A stretch of 64,000 nucleotides of DNA from Fremontodendron californicum (taxonomy: Eukaryota > Streptophyta > Magnoliopsida > Malvales > Malvaceae), in contig JAULJL010000035.1 in the NCBI GenBank assembly GCA_030761205.1, positions 18,889,001 to 18,953,000 on the forward strand, read 5' to 3'. Below the pieces are notes generated by a model. That model saw nothing but the letters and a program-made list of their open reading frames with translations, made no database searches and was not told where the DNA came from. This document shows positions 13,389-25,722 of this stretch, in pieces. How positions within the stretch are numbered: the stretch's first letter is position 1; each line of letters begins with the position of its first letter. Both the position numbers and the translations under genes were made by a program.

Positions 13389-13476
13389 CTCTCTCAATCC
13401 CCAAATTAACTCAAAACCAAAAGAGAGCGAAGCCAGTGAAGTGTGAAAGAAAACCCAGAAGTTAGAAAGAAAAAAA

Positions 13477-14931
13477 ATGCCTTCCTCTCCTTTGATTCTT
13501 GTCTCAAAATCAATGATCTTTCCAGACCAAAAATCAAGTCTAGGAGACCTCAAGCTTTCAGTTTCAGATCTCCCAATGTTGTCTTGCCATTACATCCAAA
13601 AAGGTTGTCTCTTCTCGCGCCCTCCCATTCCCATCCACTCACTCATTTCTCTTCTCAAACAATCCCTCTCTAAAACGCTCTCGTTTTTCCCTCCTCTCGC
13701 CGGCCGTCTTTACACCGACCAAAACGGTTACATTTACATAACTTGCAACGACGCTGGCGTTGAGTTCCACCATTCGAAGTGCGCCACGTGGTTCATCCGG
13801 GACGTCATTAGTCCGATTCATGTACCGGAGTTGGTTAAGGAGCTTTTCACCTTCGACAAAACGGTTAGTTATCAGGGGCATTACAAGCCAATCATGGCCG
13901 TCCAAGTCACCGAGCTGGCTGATGGAGTCTTCATCGGATGTTCAGTTAACCACGCTGTGACTGACGGCACGTCGTTTTGGAATTTCTTCAACACTTTCGC
14001 TGACATTTGCAGAAAAATTAATAATGATAATCGGAGTATTGAAAAAATCGCAAGGCAACCGGACTTTTCTCGGGATTCGGTTTTGATTTCATCGGCGATT
14101 TTAAGAGTGCCAGAAGGTGGGCCCAAAGTTACGTTTAACGAAAGCGAGCCGTTACGGGAGAGAATTTTCAGTTTCAACCGAGAAGCCATTTTGGAACTCA
14201 AAGCCAAAGTTAACAACAAGAAAGAGGAGCTTTTTATTAACGGAGACATTAACGCCGTTGAAATTTTCGGGAAGCAAAGTAACGACAAGTACTGTACTGA
14301 AGACGGCAAAAACTTAACAGGAATTTTTGAAAACTGGTTGTTTAAAACAACCGCCGTTTCAAACACGGTGGAGATTTCGTCGTTTCAATCGCTTTCCGCT
14401 CTTCTCTGGCGAGCGGTGACAAATGCGAGGAAGCTTCCGTCTTCCAAAACGACAACGTTCAGAATGGCGGTGAATTGTCGTCACAGGCTGAACCCGAAGC
14501 TGGACCCTTTATATTTCGGGAACGCGATTCAAAGCATTCCAACTTACGCGTCAGCGGGTGACGTCACGTCACGCGACATACGCTGGTGCGCCGAGCAATT
14601 GAATGAAAGCGTCAAAGCTCACAACGACGAAACGGTGCGTCGTTTTGTTCATAATTGGGAGAAGGATCCGCGGTGTTTTCCGTTGGGAAACTTCGACGGC
14701 GCGTCGATGACGATGGGGAGTTCTCCGAGGTTTCCAATGTACGACAATGATTTCGGGTGGGGTCGACCGTTGGCGGTTAGGAGTGGTGGGGCCAATAAAT
14801 TCGACGGGAAGATCTCCGCTTTTCCAGGGCGGGAAGGGAACGGCAGCGTTGATCTGGAGGTGGTTTTGGCGCCAGAAACGATGTCCGGGATTGAGTCTGA
14901 TCACGAGTTCATGCAATATGTAAGGAATTAA
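13477..14931 (+). CDS. BAHD acyltransferase (HXXXD type), tandem copy 1
   Basis: Encodes a 484-residue cytosolic-type enzyme expected to transfer an acyl group from acyl-CoA to an alcohol or amine in specialised metabolism. The catalytic HAVTD motif (HXXXD) is at residues 159-163 inside GCSVNHAVTDG, and the structural DFGWG motif is at 425-429. Both are canonical, and the length is slightly above the usual 430-470. There is a single exon. The start at 13477 gives the conserved opening SKSMIFPDQKSS and follows the TATA box by about 90 bp; an overlapping frame starting at 13443 is spurious. The closest family I recognise is the At3g50280-like group of uncharacterised acyltransferases. The substrate cannot be told from the sequence. 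A near-identical paralogue lies 4.4 kb downstream in the same orientation. The frame is fully open and looks functional. Confidence 0.93.
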   Translation: MPSSPLILVSKSMIFPDQKSSLGDLKLSVSDLPMLSCHYIQKGCLFSRPPIPIHSLISLLKQSLSKTLSFFPPLAGRLYTDQNGYIYITCNDAGVEFHHSKCATWFIRDVISPIHVPELVKELFTFDKTVSYQGHYKPIMAVQVTELADGVFIGCSVNHAVTDGTSFWNFFNTFADICRKINNDNRSIEKIARQPDFSRDSVLISSAILRVPEGGPKVTFNESEPLRERIFSFNREAILELKAKVNNKKEELFINGDINAVEIFGKQSNDKYCTEDGKNLTGIFENWLFKTTAVSNTVEISSFQSLSALLWRAVTNARKLPSSKTTTFRMAVNCRHRLNPKLDPLYFGNAIQSIPTYASAGDVTSRDIRWCAEQLNESVKAHNDETVRRFVHNWEKDPRCFPLGNFDGASMTMGSSPRFPMYDNDFGWGRPLAVRSGGANKFDGKISAFPGREGNGSVDLEVVLAPETMSGIESDHEFMQYVRN

Positions 14932-17900
14932 ATCGCGGCGAATTTTAACGGCGTAGATGTATTTTTAAATTATCACGTGTTTTATTTTGGGTCATTGGAT
15001 GATTGTCTTTAAGTATGGTGGGTCCGGGATTCAGGGTTGAGCTGATTTATAACGGTCATGATGTTGTTGTTCGAGATAAGGATGTTTTATCTAATATATT
15101 TGACATACTAATTATTAGTAAACTAAATAACCATCTTGGATTTAAGACACTTTATATCAAGTATTATTTTCATAATTCTAAGTTCTAAATATTTATGTTC
15201 TCCCGTTCTACCAATTTTTTTAATTTATTTAAGGAATGAAAATTCAAACACCAATTTTTAGGCAGAGAATATATATATATATATTTCATATGTGTATATT
15301 CAATTATTAATTATGAAAAATCACTAAAATTGAAATTAAAAACCTACATATATAACCATGATGTGTCTCTAGCAATGAAGAGGATCTTTGACTGATAAGA
15401 TTACATTATGCCTAAAATTTTCAATAACCAAAAGTAATTATTAGCATTTATTCTTATATTTTTGTCAAATTAATTTGACTAATCTCCAACCGACCCTTTT
15501 TAGAGCTAAAACATTCATAATCTTTCTCCAATTTTCCCTTCTCTTTTGGAAGCAAAGGCAAAGCTGGTCGTGTGGTAGCTTAACCATATTCATTAATGTC
15601 TCAAAGTGTAGGTAGCTAAGCTAGCCATGCAATTATTAATCTCTGAATGATTTTGATGATAGAGTTCGACCAAGTTCAAGCCATTTGATGATCATTTACT
15701 TCACCTATACAAACCCCCATTGATGTACGGTTCGATTCACTTAATTTGTATATAAACTATAATTATTAATTGGAACGACCTAAGCATTTTTGTTTTGTTT
15801 TGTATTTTGTCTTAATTTGTCGGTTGAGTGTTGGGCAAAAGTTGGCATGCATTTGTTAGAATCTTCTTCTCAAAAGACGACTTAGTTCATTTGATCATTT
15901 GTACGTACGTAGTTATAGTTCAAAAGACGGCTTTAATTAAATCATAATTGTTGAATCATCCCTGGTGGCCGGCCTATCAAAGCAGCAATAGTCCAAACAA
16001 GCTGAAGTGGGAATCCATGCAAAAGAGTTCAATGAACCAAAAAAAATTACAACAACCCTTAATTATTGTTAAATGATAAATCAATTAATTTTTATAGTTT
16101 ACATGACATGTCAAATGATAAAGAATTCCACAAAAATGCATTGAAGAAAATTTAGAGTCGTTCAATTCAGAGTTTAAAACAGTTGATTCATGTAGCCATC
16201 TTTAAGAAGTAATATTCAGTATATCTAGATTTCAAATCTTAGTATCTGTAATTATTTCTCCTATTTTCAAATTACAGTCTCTTTTGTACCAAAAAAAAAA
16301 ATTAAAGCCCGTTTGTTAGTGCTGCCAAATGCAATGAGAAAAAACTCTCATTATATTATTGAATGCGTACTCTTAAAACAGTCAATAAAATGGATCAAAT
16401 GATATCATGAATCCCACTTATATCAAAATCGATCATATAATGTTCACTGCATTCAAAATAATGAGAAGAAAAAAAAAATATTGTGTTTCACATTATAATT
16501 AATGAAAATTACAGGATCAAGAGAAACATTATATATTTTATTTTGACATTTGAAATTATTATGAATTAAATTTTGATCACTTAAATTAAAAATTTAATAC
16601 TTTTCCAATAAATCAACAGACTTGGCAAAACATTTATATTTCTTACAGGAACCTTAACATTAATTTCCAGCAGATACCTGAATGTAGCCAAATTGTTAAC
16701 CGACTTATTCATGGTTGTTCTTGAACTGTCTTGGCTTCAGATGCATGCCAAGGTTCACTGCAACAGTCACTTCATGTACTAAACAAATAAATTAAATTAG
16801 AGCCAATTAAAAAGAAAACAATAATTAAATCATGGAATTATTCATGGTCGGTATATATTGAACTGTCATACACGTGGCAAATTGTCATGGTCGTTTGTCT
16901 ATAAAATTAACCTCTCTTTGGACATACACCAAGTTCCTACCAATCTTAAAATATTTATTTATTAAATTATTAAACTCTAAGTCAAACCATTAAGTAAGCT
17001 ACAAACATGCAATTGAACTTAAATTAAAGCTTTATAAAACCAAAATTTCCTTTTAAATAATAATCCCACACGCCGACAAATCAGAAAATGGCGGTTTTTA
17101 GAGATTCTTCCTAACTTAATAAACCGACTTTCTTTCAACTGTAAATCAAATAATAATAGTGCTAATAATTAGAGTATAAGATATAGTTATTATTATTACT
17201 GAAATTTAATTAAAATCAGATGAGACAGTTCAAGATTAGCTAAAAACAATTAAGATTCTTTAATTCTCATTTCTTGGGATTGGGAGTGACAACCAACATA
17301 CAGAATTATATGTAAAAGACTCAGCTGGGATGGATTCTTAGTATTTTGCATGAAAATTTTGATTTGTCATGGAATCTTGAGACTGTTATAGAGAACAGAT
17401 AAGAGCTTATTTTAAGCCAAATTATTATTTTTATTTGAAACAAAAAAGAGATTCAAATCAATTCTTTGAACATAAAATATATATACTTGTCATTTTATCA
17501 AATATTAAGATGTTATACCACATGAGTTAATTTAATTGATAAGAAGAATAATAGGATTTATTTGTCAATCAAAGTTCGATTTTTTTGGGAATCATTTCAA
17601 GAGCAAAAATATTAAATGCATCAGATCGATTGAGAGAGAATGTGCTCTTAGAATGATTGAAAAAATTAGTCTTTGATCGTATTATCAAAAAAAATATACA
17701 AGTGTTATTTTAAGTCAAACTGTTGAGATAATAATATATACACTTATATTTATTCACAATATATTATGGGTAAAATAAATTTACTAATATTGTGTATTAC
17801 AACTAGTAAATCATAGTAGTGTACTAATTATTTTTCTAATCTTTATAATTAATATCATTTTTTATAATACAATCATTTTTTATAATTAATATCATTTTTT

Positions 17901-19266
17901 ATAATAATATATACACTTATAAATATTCACAATATATTATGGGTAAAATAAATTTACTAATATTGTGTATTACAACTAGTAAATCATAGTAGTGTACTAA
18001 TTATTTTTCTAATCTTTATAATTAATATCATTTTTTATAATACAATCAGGATATCTCAATTCCAATCAAAATCTGTAAACTAAATGGCAAAATGAGAAGA
18101 GATTTGGTGCATGGATTGGATGGATGGGCGTGAGGCAAGCAAATCTCGCATATGTGGGCTTTTGGTTATGTATTAATCCAAGATATATATAGGCTTTGAT
18201 AGATTACTGAGATATGAAGGAAAAATCTCCTTCCCTTAGGATTTCTTAATGTTTTCCAAATCAGATTTCATCCCCAAACTTTAAAAATTAATGCTTTTTT
18301 TTTTTTTTCTCAATTAGCTATAGCTTCCTTCAATTTCAATAATTCTTCATTACCCACTGGCTACTCCCACTTGCTCAATTAGCAGCAAACTTGTAAAATT
18401 AAAATCATTAATTAAGTAGCTTAAAGTAATAACAACTAGCACATAATATAAAAAAAATTTAGGGGTAAAGATCTTTTCCACTATTTAAAAAGTAATGGAG
18501 ATTTGAGATTTTCATTACTTTACCCAATGGTGATCAATTAATTTATTTTGAAATTATTCTACAACTAAAATTTTAATGATTTAGATTTAGTATGATGATA
18601 TATATGTGAAAATTAATTAGAAAATGATTTGAACAAATATTAACCCTAAATTTAGTTTAAAGTTCATTAATCACTCATGGATAAAATAATAAAAATCTTC
18701 ATTACTTATGAAATAGTGGAAATGAAGCTTTCCCAAAAAATAGCAAGGCCAAGACTACTCTTAATAAATAATTTTCAAATACTTAATCTTAATATATAAT
18801 AAGAACATTTGATTTTAATGTTTAAAAAAAAAAAAATTTACTATCAAGTTAAACTGGTATGAATGGTAACTTCCAAGTCGAGAAGTATTGCTTAAATTTG
18901 TACAAATTATTATTATTATTATTATTATTTTGTGATAAAAACTTTTAGCGAGGAGAAGTTATCTCAATATGCTATAAATCTTAATGAAAATTTGTATTAA
19001 ACTTACAGATTGCCGTCAAAAGATATTATTGACAATGAGAGGATTAATTTATATGATTACGATTTTATGGTGGTTATGAAAAGAAAAATAAAGGAAAAAA
19101 AAGAAGAAAACTTTAGTCATATGAGACAAGAACAAACTACTAAAGATTTTAATCTTTGAGGCTAGGAAAATATAATAAAACAAAAGACCCATCATTAAAT
19201 CAATTTAATAAAATAAATTAAGGCAAGAAACCACCTCATCATATTTAAGTGCATGCACCTCAACTC
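14932..19266. other. Intergenic region between the two BAHD genes
   Basis: No gene. It contains SINE-like copies near 16169-16302 and 17555-17690, blocks duplicated from upstream of the first BAHD gene (about 16000-17370), and a local tandem repeat at 17728-18048. Short open frames such as 15003-15188 have no recognisable content. Confidence 0.65.
17728..18048. repeat. Two-copy direct repeat, unit about 148 bp, period 173 bp
   Basis: Segments 17728-17875 and 17901-18048 are almost identical. Both run from ATAATAATATATACACTTAT, through TATTATGGGTAAAATAAA, to TATAATACAATCA. The 25-bp spacer repeats part of the unit end (ATAATTAATATCA). A recent local duplication upstream of the second BAHD gene. 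Confidence 0.85.
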
Positions 19267-19276
19267 CTATAAATAC
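19267..19276 (+). promoter_or_regulatory. TATA box of the second BAHD gene
   Basis: CTATAAATAC lies about 65 bp before the start codon, in the same local context as the box ahead of the first BAHD gene. Confidence 0.7.
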
Positions 19277-19340
19277 CCTTTCCAATTCCTTCACTTTTAC
19301 CTCACTCCCACTCTCCCAATCAGACAAACAAAGCAAAAAC

Positions 19341-20789
19341 ATGTCTTCTTCAGCTTTGCCTATTAGTTTGGTCTCAGAATCAACGATTTTCCCAGACCAA
19401 AAATCAAGTTTAGGAGACCTTAAACTCTCAGTTTCAGATCTCCCAATGTTGTCTTGTCATTACATCCAAAAAGGTTGTCTCTTCACGCGCCCTCCCGTTC
19501 CCTTCCACTCACTCATTTCCCTTCTCAAACAATCCCTATCCAAAACGCTATCGTTTTTCCCTCCTCTCGCCGGCCGTCTTTACACCGACCAAGACGGTTA
19601 CATTTACATAACTTGCAACGACGGCGGCGTTGAATTCTACCATGCCACGTGTACAAGTTTGTTTATCCGTGACGTGATTGGTTCACTCGATGTTCCACAG
19701 TTTGTGAAGGAGTTTTTCTGTTTAGACAAGATGGTTAGTTACAAAGGCCATTTTAAACCAATCATGGCCGTCCAAGTCACTGAGCTCGGTGACGGAATCT
19801 TCATCGGATGTTCAGTTAACCATGCGGTGACTGACGGTACGTCGTTTTGGAATTTCTTCAACACTTTCGCTGAAATTTGCAGAAAAATTAGTAATAATAA
19901 TAATAATAATCAAAGCATTGAAAAAATCGCGAGGCAACCGGATTTTTCGCGGGACTCGGTTTTGATTTCATCGGCGATTTTAAGAGTCCCAGAAGGTGGG
20001 CCCAAAGTTACGTTTAACGAAAACGAGCCGTTACGAGAGAGAATTTTCAGTTTCAGTAGAGAAGCCATTTTGGAACTCAAAGCCAAAGTTAACAACAAAA
20101 AAGAGGAGCTTCTGATTAACAGAGACTTTAACGCCGTTGAAATTCTCGGGAAGCAAAGTAACGACAAATACCTTAACAATAACGGGAAAAATTGGTTGTT
20201 CGAAACCGCTCCGGTTTCAAATACGGCGGAGATTTCGTCGTTTCAGTCACTTTCCGCTCTCCTCTGGCGAGCGGTGACACGTGCGAGGAAGCTTCCGTCG
20301 TCCAAAACAACGACGTTTAGAATGGCTGTGAATTGTCGTCACAGGCTGAACCCGAAGCTGGATCCTTTATATTTCGGGAACGCGATTCAAAGCATTCCAA
20401 CGTACGCGTCAGCAGGTGACGTCACGTCACGTGATCTACGCTGGTGTGCTGAGCAGTTAAACAATAGCGTGAGGGCCCACAAAGACGAAACGGTGCGTCG
20501 TTTTATCAAGGATTGGGAGAAGGATCCGCGGTGTTTTCCGTTGGGGAACTTCAACGGCGCGTCGACGACGATGGGGAGTTCTCCGAGATTTCCAATGTAC
20601 GACAATGATTTTGGGTGGGGTCGGCCGTTGGCGGTTAGGAGCGGTGGGGCCAATAAATTTGATGGGAAGATCTCGGCTTTTCCTGGGCGGGAAGGCAGTG
20701 GGAGCGTCGATCTGGAAGTTGTTTTGGCGCCTGAAACTATGGCTGGGATTGAATCTGATCTTGAGTTCATGCAATATGTCACGAATTAA
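19341..20789 (+). CDS. BAHD acyltransferase (HXXXD type), tandem copy 2
   Basis: A 482-residue paralogue of the gene at 13477, with the same single-exon structure. HAVTD is at residues 161-165 and DFGWG at 423-427. Most of the protein is the same as copy 1. The differences cluster around residues 100-130 (surface segment after the GYIYITCND strand), in an Asn-run expansion near residue 190, and in a short deletion near residue 280 where copy 1 has extra residues. These could alter substrate choice, but that is inference. The start is chosen because it aligns with copy 1 two residues downstream and follows the TATA box. Activity and substrate are unknown; both key motifs are intact, so an active enzyme is likely. 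Confidence 0.93.
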   Translation: MSSSALPISLVSESTIFPDQKSSLGDLKLSVSDLPMLSCHYIQKGCLFTRPPVPFHSLISLLKQSLSKTLSFFPPLAGRLYTDQDGYIYITCNDGGVEFYHATCTSLFIRDVIGSLDVPQFVKEFFCLDKMVSYKGHFKPIMAVQVTELGDGIFIGCSVNHAVTDGTSFWNFFNTFAEICRKISNNNNNNQSIEKIARQPDFSRDSVLISSAILRVPEGGPKVTFNENEPLRERIFSFSREAILELKAKVNNKKEELLINRDFNAVEILGKQSNDKYLNNNGKNWLFETAPVSNTAEISSFQSLSALLWRAVTRARKLPSSKTTTFRMAVNCRHRLNPKLDPLYFGNAIQSIPTYASAGDVTSRDLRWCAEQLNNSVRAHKDETVRRFIKDWEKDPRCFPLGNFNGASTTMGSSPRFPMYDNDFGWGRPLAVRSGGANKFDGKISAFPGREGSGSVDLEVVLAPETMAGIESDLEFMQYVTN

Positions 20790-21565
20790 ATTTTGGGTTT
20801 TGGGGTTTTAATTTTAACGGTCTTGAGGGTGATTTGAGGTTTTTTTTTTTTTTTTCTTTCTTTTTGTTGGAATAGTCTTCTGCTTTGAACCTTTTAATCA
20901 GTAAATTTAAACTATGTTTTCTAAAAGTAGTGCTATAAGATTGAATGGCATTTAATTATCAATTTTTGGCCAAATTAGCACAACTCCATCTAAAAGAAGA
21001 GAAATTGACATTTTTTTTACAAAGGGAAACCGATAGCTAAAGAAATAAGGGAAGAAAAATTATAAAAACTGAGAATTGAATTTTAATTTTGCGAAAATTC
21101 ACCTATTTAGAAAGATGAATAAACCATTTAAATTGAGTTTCATAAAAATTGATATTGTTAGTAAGAGTACTGCAAATATGTACCTTTTAAAGTCATTGAT
21201 GAAACTTTCTCATTCAAAAGCAAAGAATAAAGAAAGAAAAAAGAAAGAAAGAAAGAAAAGCTGCAGTGATGATGTTGGATAAGGAAGAAGTTAATGTGGG
21301 TTTTGGATTTAGCCATTAAAAAAATAATCTTAAGTTGAGAAAAAAAAAAAAAAAAAACAAAGCAAGTCAAAAGTAATTGGAAATGTATGTTACTCCCAGC
21401 CAAAAAAAAAAAGTTTTGTTCACGATATTATTTAAAATCAATTAATATATTATTTATAATAATATTATTATATTAATACAATAATTAATAATTTTATTTA
21501 TTATTTTTAATATATTTGATAAAAATATTATTATATATAATAACTTTAAATAGTATTATTCAAAT

Positions 21566-21991
21566 GCGGCTGAAAAAAATCGAAAACCGATTCAGATTGT
21601 AGTATTTGATTCGGTTTTTATTCGATTTATATTAAATTCGATTCGAATTGGTTCAAATAATAATTAAGTTTATCGGTTTAGTTTAATTTTCGATTCATAA
21701 ATTAAAAAATCGTAATTATTCGAACCAAATCAAATTCTGTTGTTTAGTTGGTTTTTTAATTGCTTTTTATTTTTATAATATAAAAATAAAATTTATTTCT
21801 AAATTAGTGAAAAAAATTTAAAAATATTATAAAAAAGTAATTTTAAAAACCAATGAACCAAACCGATCCGGTAAAATTCGACTCGAGTCAGCTCGGTTTT
21901 TGATATTATTCTATTTGGTTTTAAAAAAATCATAATACTATACATTAATCGTAAATTTTTTTCAAAACCGAACCAAATTATTGTCACCCCT
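21566..21991. mobile_element. Degenerate Mutator-like miniature element (copy 4)
   Basis: The interior is made of repeated TCGGTTT / AACCGA and ATTCGA segments. The right end reads AATTATTGTCACCCCT, which resembles the right ends of the other copies, and the left end is GCGGCTGAAAAA. The flanks TATTCAAAT and ATTTTAAAT match at 6 of 9 positions only, so the assignment is weak. Confidence 0.35.
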
Positions 21992-22779
21992 ATTTTAAAT
22001 CACTCATTAACAAAATTAAATAAATAAAAATAATGAATGAATGAATTGGTCAAACTCTGCAGTAATTCTCAATAGACCTCAGCAGTGCCATTACAGTGGC
22101 AATTGATGTCACAATATTGGTAGAGAGGAAAAGGAAGAAAAAAACAAGAATAATAATAATAATAAAATCTCAAATAGAGAGCAATCATTCAATGTTAAAA
22201 TTCCAATTTCAATCACTTATCCATGCAGATTTCATTTGGATGATAATCCCTGGGTGTATTCATTGAATCTCAATCTCAATCTCAAATTAGGTTTTTATTC
22301 ATTCACTAATTCAGAAAAGACTGAAAAGAAAGTTTGCCATCTATCTGCTCAGCATTTGGAAAAAGAATTGGCACATGGTTGATGATTCAATCAAGAAGAA
22401 AAATTTGAGCTTCTACAAAGGTATTAACAAGTGTCTGATTAAAGGCACATGAATAGTTTATTGCTTAGGCCCACTAGCATGGCAAATCACCAGAAGCTTT
22501 TACTCATCTAAAAACATGATAGTTCCAACTGTTCTTCAAATTCATTAATCCATAGGATTCAAAAAGGTTTATGTGACAAATGGAAGAAAATATTGCATCT
22601 AAAAAACCAAGGTAATAGCATTCAAGTGCCAAATGTGTGATCACAAAAACACTTACTCAAAAGGCTAAATGCAAGGAAAGATGATATGGGTGAGCCACGT
22701 TTTCCGAAAGGCCCCACCGGCTATTCGTCATCATCTTTCTGCCGTCTTTTGTTCTTCTCTTTCAGAAAGTACCCAGAGT

Positions 22780-22975
22780 TTATGTTACTCGGACTCTTGT
22801 GTGAGCGTCGGATATGGATATGTATCCGACACGGGCATGTTCAAATTTTTTCAAGATTTCCATGTATTTGGAAGGTCTTTGGAGGATCATATCCCCGTAC
22901 CATGTCCAGATATACGTCAAATGCGGGTGCCGGACATGGGTACATCAAAAAAAATAAAAAATCGAAGCAACATAG
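22780..22975 (+). mobile_element. hAT-like miniature element (copy 1)
   Basis: The ends are TTATGTTACTCGGAC and ATCGAAGCAACATAG, terminal inverted repeats of about 14 bp with mismatches. The flanks CCCAGAGT and CCCAGATT match at 7 of 8 positions. The interior carries GTCCGACACGGG-like and GGAGGATCATATCC segments shared with the copies at 25223, 60138 and 60805. Non-coding. Confidence 0.6.
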
Positions 22976-25222
22976 CCCAGATTCTCTTTCAGAGCTCCTC
23001 CCTCAGAATATCCAAGGCCGGTAGGATCCTTATATTTAGCTTCCAGCTGCAGTTTGTACAGCAATAGGCTTTGAGTCCACTGCTTTTTCATGCTCTTTGT
23101 TAAGAATCTGAAAAGATTTTTAAAATGAATTAAACCAGGTTATGCAACGATCATAAACCACATAGCTAACTATAGAGTGTTCATGTTTTTCCAGATAACT
23201 GAAATGATAATTTCAGCTTAATGGAATGAGAATGAAAATAAAGAAATGGGAATCCATGATGGCCTTGGACAGTGCTAGCAGCAATATCGAAATTTTGGTC
23301 CTCCTGGAAGGTTTGAAAGTTGATTTTATATTCAAAATCAAAAGGATACTGTAAACAGTTTAAGAACTGTCTGTTTAAAATTTCTCAAAATAAAGATATC
23401 TCATTAAAAGATCGCCAATCACAACGACAGCATGCACAATCCCTTTAACAAAGATCAGAATGACACTCCAACAAACTCAAAGTAATATGAGAGTATCAAC
23501 TATTCTGTCAGCATGCCAACTTTTGAAGATGAATATCAGCATTAACAACTTTTGATAGTATCAGCAACTTTTAATTCAGGTTAAACCCAATGACTAGGTC
23601 AATAAGTTATGATTTAAAAGCATTATGCAAAAATACTTTATTTTTGCCACGATACAGAACAGTTTACTCACCTTGTTATTGATCAAATTGTGAAGAGCAA
23701 TTACACTTCGAATGAGAGAAGAAAGATAAATCACCAACATCATATCATTTGTTTTCACTGTGGAAAGATATACAATAAAAGAGCAATCCAAGAAATTAGA
23801 ACATTTATTGAAAATAAATAAGTTTAAGTTGAAGCATAATGTTATTAGCAGCCACGACCTCTCATCTACAGAGGAGTTCCAAGTTCAAATTCCTTTTCCC
23901 AAAAATTATTATTCGAAAGATAGTGCAGAAGAAAATTTCTATATGTACCCTCACTTGCAAAAGCCTTGATCAACTCCCCCACATTGAGATTAGGAAGTAG
24001 GTTAAACACATCCTACAGAATTATAAAGAGATACGAGCATGAAATCAGAAAGACTGCACGACATGGTCCTAACATGCAAAACTAACAGACTTTGCCTAGG
24101 CAAATTAGAAATGACATGGAAGAGAAGGTAAAAAATTGGATGCTGAAAAGAGCTATTATCTATTATTATGCTGAGCCAACCTGCAAATGATACAGAATTT
24201 CATGGTTTAGTGGCAGTTTTCCTTCAATTACAAGATCAAGATAAACTTCTTATTTCTCGAAGTCGAGCATCCAATCCTTTCAAGGCTGTGAGTTTACCCG
24301 TCAGCTCTGTAGCAAGGGTGCTAATGGTTGTATCCTTTCACATCCCTGAGCAATTGCTCCACACCTGTCAAACAGGGCAATAAATATAAATGAAAACCAA
24401 AAATGAATAGCCATGGTGATCCAATAGATCATAAATGAAGAATATTATCTATGTTGCACCTAGCTTGCAATTAAACACAAAAAAAAAAGGATTAATATTT
24501 AACACATAGACATTCCACATACCAATTTCCTCAACTTCATGAGCAGCGATTTCCGATGGCACATGCACAAACACTTTCTGGCTTTTCGGGTGTGGCATCC
24601 TGAGACCACATAGGACACCAGTTAGAATTTTATTCAGACCATACCTAGAGGCTGTTTATGAGGAGTGCTTGGAAATCTCAACCAATACAAACTTATTTCC
24701 TTACCTCTTTCACTTCTTCAACAGCACAGCAAGCTTTTGTGGGTATTCCCAGCTCTTTAGGTTGGACATCAATGATGACCAAGACAGGATTTGGTACATA
24801 GCTGTAATATCAGGACTACAACTAAGTGGAAAAGGATAAAAGAAAGAAAAAGGTATTAAAGATGGAATTACAGATGACAAACGTACTCATTGAACAATCC
24901 ATGAATGTCCAGATCATTCTCCCGTAGTTTAGGGCCTGTACTATACCACCCAATAACAAGTTCCTTGGCTGAAGAAGTAAAATATCAATATAATAACATT
25001 AGTTCCAGAATATAGTTTACATAAGCCAAGAGATGGTGTTCAAAATAATACCATTTATTCTCTTGAACATGGCAAACATGGACTCCTGGTAGTTGTGATC
25101 AAGAAACCAAATGCTTGGATCCTTCTCATCTTCTTCAAACGGCACTGCAATGGTTTGAAATATCAAATGCATTGATTGATGCTTTCAATCTAGAAGCAGA
25201 AGAGCTTTCCAACACAGAGAAG

Positions 25223-25395
25223 CTATGTTGCTCCAACTCTTCATTTTTCTTGAAATACCCGTGTCCGACGCATATCCAAACATGAGCATGGGGATATGAT
25301 CCTCCAAGTACATGGAAATCTTGGAAAAAATTGAACATACCTGTGTCCGACACATACCCGTGTCCGACACTCACACCCGAGTCCGAGTAACATAG
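25223..25395 (-). mobile_element. hAT-like miniature element (copy 2), in intron 1 of the RPN8 copy
   Basis: 173 bp with ends CTATGTTGCTCCAAC and CCGAGTAACATAG. The flanks CAGAGAAG (25215-25222) and CAAAGAAG (25396-25403) match at 7 of 8 positions. It contains the same GGATATGATCCTCC core as the other copies, in inverse orientation to copy 1. Confidence 0.7.
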
Positions 25396-25473
25396 CAAAG
25401 AAGATTTGTCAAAGGTACCTCATTGCAAAGCCTAATAGAAGCATGCTATACAAGGTAAAGCACAACCTCAATA

Positions 25474-25722
25474 TAGACCTGGCAATTCGTGTATTCGTGT
25501 CGTGTTTGTGTATTTTGTCGTGTCATAATCGTGTTTAAGGTTTTTATATTTATATAAACTTTAATACGTTTATAATTCGTATTAAATAGATTTTGAGATA
25601 TTCGTGTATTCGTGTCGTGTTCGTGTTATTTTTTCGTGTCGCGTTCGTGTCGTATTTTTAGTTATATTTTCCGTGTCGTGTTAGTGTCGTGTAATCTTAT
25701 CGTGTCCAGTATTGCCAGGTTT
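25474..25722. mobile_element. Mutator-like miniature element (copy 5), CGTGTCGTGTT-rich
   Basis: 249 bp with ends TAGACCTGGCAATTC and AGTATTGCCAGGTTT, an inverted pair. The flanks ACCTCAATA at 25465-25473 and 25723-25731 are identical over 9 bp. The interior is built from repeats of CGTGT/CGTGTCGTGTT. It lies in intron 1 of the RPN8 pseudogene. A more degraded relative may lie near 50320-50610. Confidence 0.75.

Larger units (their letters stand above)
20790..23035. other. Gene-free stretch after the BAHD pair
   Basis: No gene is supported. It contains homopolymer and GAAA-rich tracts near 20840 and 21225-21260, a weak Mutator-like copy (21566-21991) and an hAT-like miniature element (22780-22975). 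The open frames at 22669-23067 lie largely across that element and are spurious. Confidence 0.65.

Noticed and set aside
13881..14366. 161-residue open frame on the - strand
   Set aside because: Antisense shadow of the BAHD gene; similar shadows occur at 13639, 14569, 19910, 20387 and 20457.
22669..23067. Two overlapping open frames of 132 and 112 residues
   Set aside because: They run across an hAT-like miniature element and the antisense of the last RPN8 exon.
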